This document shows, piece after piece, positions 5,778 to 7,048 of a DNA stretch of 7,048 nucleotides. The notes beneath the pieces are model-generated. The model was not told the origin of the DNA. It saw only the letters and a list, made by a program, of their open reading frames with translations, and did no database searches. Origin of the DNA: Lactobacillus delbrueckii (GTDB lineage: Bacteria > Bacillota > Bacilli > Lactobacillales > Lactobacillaceae); contig SFHY01000066.1 of NCBI GenBank assembly GCA_004556255.1, positions 1-7,048 of the forward strand, given 5' to 3'. How positions within the stretch are numbered: the stretch's first letter is position 1; every line of letters starts with the position of its first letter. Position numbers and translations under genes: made by a program.

Positions 5778-6767
5778 TTGCCAAATTTGATATCCCTGTT
5801 TCCTAACAGTCAGGCGGGAAACCCGAATGTCCTGCTGCAGGGACCGGACGCTTTTTTAAATGACTATCTGGCCCATAACTATGTCCAGCAGGCAGCCTTT
5901 CAAGGCCTGGAGAAGGTGACGGTTGACTGCGAGAGCGACCCGCTGGACGACTTGATCGCGGCCTTGGCGGAAGCCAGCCTCTTCAGCCAGCAAAAATTGG
6001 TCTTAGTCAAGAACCCCATCTTTTTGACGGGAAAATTCCCGGCCAAATATAAGCAGCAAGGGGACCGGCTGCTGGAAATATTCAGTCACCTGGACCAGAT
6101 CGACGACGTGATCGTTTTAGTCGCCAGCTATGAGAAGCTGGACCGGCGCAAGAAACTGACCAAGCAGGTGGAAAAGAGCTTCAATACGGTCTCTACCGCG
6201 GTCAAAAGCTATGAAAGCGGCCGGGTCATGCAGGCCTTAGTCAAGGCTGAAGGCTACCGCTTTGGCAGGGGGGCTATGGACTTGCTCATGGAGAGAAGCG
6301 ACCAGGTTTTGGACGCGGCCCTGGGCAATTACAACAAGCTGAAGGCCATCAGCGACGGCCAGGAAATCAGCCGGGACCTGGTGGACCGGAATATCGACCT
6401 TAGCTTAGACCAGAACGTTTTTGCTATTCTGGAAGCTGCCTTAAGAGGGGACTACCAAGAAGCAATCGACCGCCTGGACGGGCAGCTGCGGGAGGGGACT
6501 TATCCCTTGCAGCTGGTCGCGGTCTTTTTCAGCCAGGTTGAATTTTTGCTTTGCGTGAAGGTGATGGGGCAGAGAAGGCGGAGTGAAAGCGAGATCGCCA
6601 GGGAATTGTCCGCCCACCCTTACCGGGTCAAGACCGCCTTGAAGTCCAGGGCGAAGGTCGGCCAGCTGAAGAAAATGCTGGGTCAGCTGATCCAGCTGGA
6701 CTACCGCTACAAGAGCGGGGTCTACCAGGGCAGCCGCTTTTTAAAGGCTTTTATCCTGACCTGCTAG
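5778..6767 (+). CDS. holA: DNA polymerase III subunit delta (clamp loader)
   Basis: This 329-residue protein is close to the usual length (about 330–350). Delta opens the beta sliding clamp as part of the DnaX clamp-loader complex in the cytoplasm. Family features in order are a diverged Walker-A-like strand VLLQGPDAFLNDYL at 18–31, EASLFSQQKLVLVKNP at 65–80 (the clamp-contact region of delta), and VIVLVASYEKLDRRKKL at 111–127. A C-terminal collar follows: QNVFAILEAALRGDYQEA at 212–229, GTYPLQLVAVFFSQVEFLL at 240–258, IARELSAHPYRVKTAL at 273–288 and LDYRYKSG at 307–314. The gene is co-oriented with comEC and 30 bases downstream, a common Firmicutes arrangement with rpsT next. Transcription with comEC is plausible, but an essential gene would also need a constitutive source; I see no convincing internal promoter. 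Confidence 0.94.
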   Translation: MPNLISLFPNSQAGNPNVLLQGPDAFLNDYLAHNYVQQAAFQGLEKVTVDCESDPLDDLIAALAEASLFSQQKLVLVKNPIFLTGKFPAKYKQQGDRLLEIFSHLDQIDDVIVLVASYEKLDRRKKLTKQVEKSFNTVSTAVKSYESGRVMQALVKAEGYRFGRGAMDLLMERSDQVLDAALGNYNKLKAISDGQEISRDLVDRNIDLSLDQNVFAILEAALRGDYQEAIDRLDGQLREGTYPLQLVAVFFSQVEFLLCVKVMGQRRRSESEIARELSAHPYRVKTALKSRAKVGQLKKMLGQLIQLDYRYKSGVYQGSRFLKAFILTC

Positions 6768-6792
6768 GGAAAAAGAGAAAAAAGACAAAAGA

Positions 6793-6827
6793 AAAAGAGC
6801 GGGAAACGATTTGTTTCTCGCTCTTTT
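6793..6827. terminator. Bidirectional terminator between holA and rpsT
   Basis: Bases 6793–6807 pair with 6813–6827, giving a 15-bp stem with one G·T wobble and the 5-base loop GATTT. On the plus strand it ends in TTTTGTT after holA. On the minus strand the stem is followed by a longer T-rich stretch (complement of the A-rich run 6768–6796), which makes it a strong rpsT terminator. It serves two convergent transcripts. Confidence 0.93.
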
Positions 6828-6844
6828 GTTGATTGCTAGTTTAA

Positions 6845-7048
6845 TTACTTAGCAAGCTTAGCCAAACGACTCTTGTCACGGTTAGCCTTGTTCTTGTGGA
6901 TCAAGCCCTTTGAAGCAGCCTTGTCCAATTCACGGATAGCAGCAACGTGTAATTCGGAGGCGTTGTCCGCACCAGCAGCTTGAGCAGCCTTAAACTTCTT
7001 AACGGCAGTTCTCATAGTGCTGAGTTGAGCAGCATTGCGTTCGTTAGC
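6845..7048 (-). CDS. rpsT: 30S ribosomal protein bS20, C-terminal part (5' end outside window)
   Basis: Read on the minus strand, this frame gives the last 67 residues of ribosomal protein S20; about 15–20 N-terminal residues lie beyond the right edge. Hallmarks are MRTAVKKFKAA, then LDKAASKGLIHKNKANRDKS and a RLAKLAK ending. This all-helical basic protein binds 16S rRNA early in 30S assembly. Codon use differs from the neighbours: Ala is mostly GCT, Arg mostly CGT and Lys all AAG, as expected of a highly expressed ribosomal protein gene. It is convergent with holA and shares the hairpin terminator between them. Its promoter is not in the window. Confidence 0.97.
   Translation of the reverse strand, partial: ANERNAAQLSTMRTAVKKFKAAQAAGADNASELHVAAIRELDKAASKGLIHKNKANRDKSRLAKLAK

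Overview
The window looks like an ordinary core-genome segment of a low-GC Gram-positive bacterium (Firmicutes, Lactobacillaceae). The gene order ftsW – ylbG – rsmD – coaD – sepM/ylbL – comEA – comEC – holA – (opposite) rpsT is a familiar Lactobacillales/Bacillales arrangement. The DNA is GC-rich for a lactobacillus: third codon positions favour G/C (CTG, GCC, GGC, AGC, GAC). This suggests the Lactobacillus delbrueckii group. That assignment is an inference from composition and gene order, not from a database match.

Positions 1–2645 form one tightly packed plus-strand unit: the 3' end of ftsW (cell division), ylbG (small DUF2129 protein), rsmD (16S rRNA methyltransferase), coaD (coenzyme A synthesis) and a SepM/YlbL-type membrane-anchored PDZ-Lon serine protease. 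Neighbouring genes overlap by 4–11 bases or abut with no gap, which points to a polycistronic, translationally coupled transcript. It ends at a clear hairpin-plus-T-run terminator at 2661–2693.

Positions 2694–2785 are a short, unusual leader made of a 36-base pure pyrimidine tract followed by an A6 run that could pair either backwards or forwards. A second plus-strand unit follows: comEA (membrane-anchored DNA receptor), comEC (DNA-uptake channel with a metallo-beta-lactamase-like domain) and holA (delta subunit of the DNA polymerase III clamp loader). comEC and holA both appear to start at TTG behind strong Shine-Dalgarno sequences. comEB, often found between comEA and comEC, is absent. The DNA-uptake genes look intact.

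A strong bidirectional hairpin at 6793–6827 separates holA from the convergent rpsT (ribosomal protein bS20), which runs off the right edge and lacks its N-terminus. I saw no mobile elements, CRISPR arrays, tRNA or rRNA genes, and nothing that supports a new biological system. The points worth a second look are the comEA leader, a TCT microsatellite in the comEA linker, a degenerate ATP-site motif in CoaD, and the heavy use of non-ATG starts.
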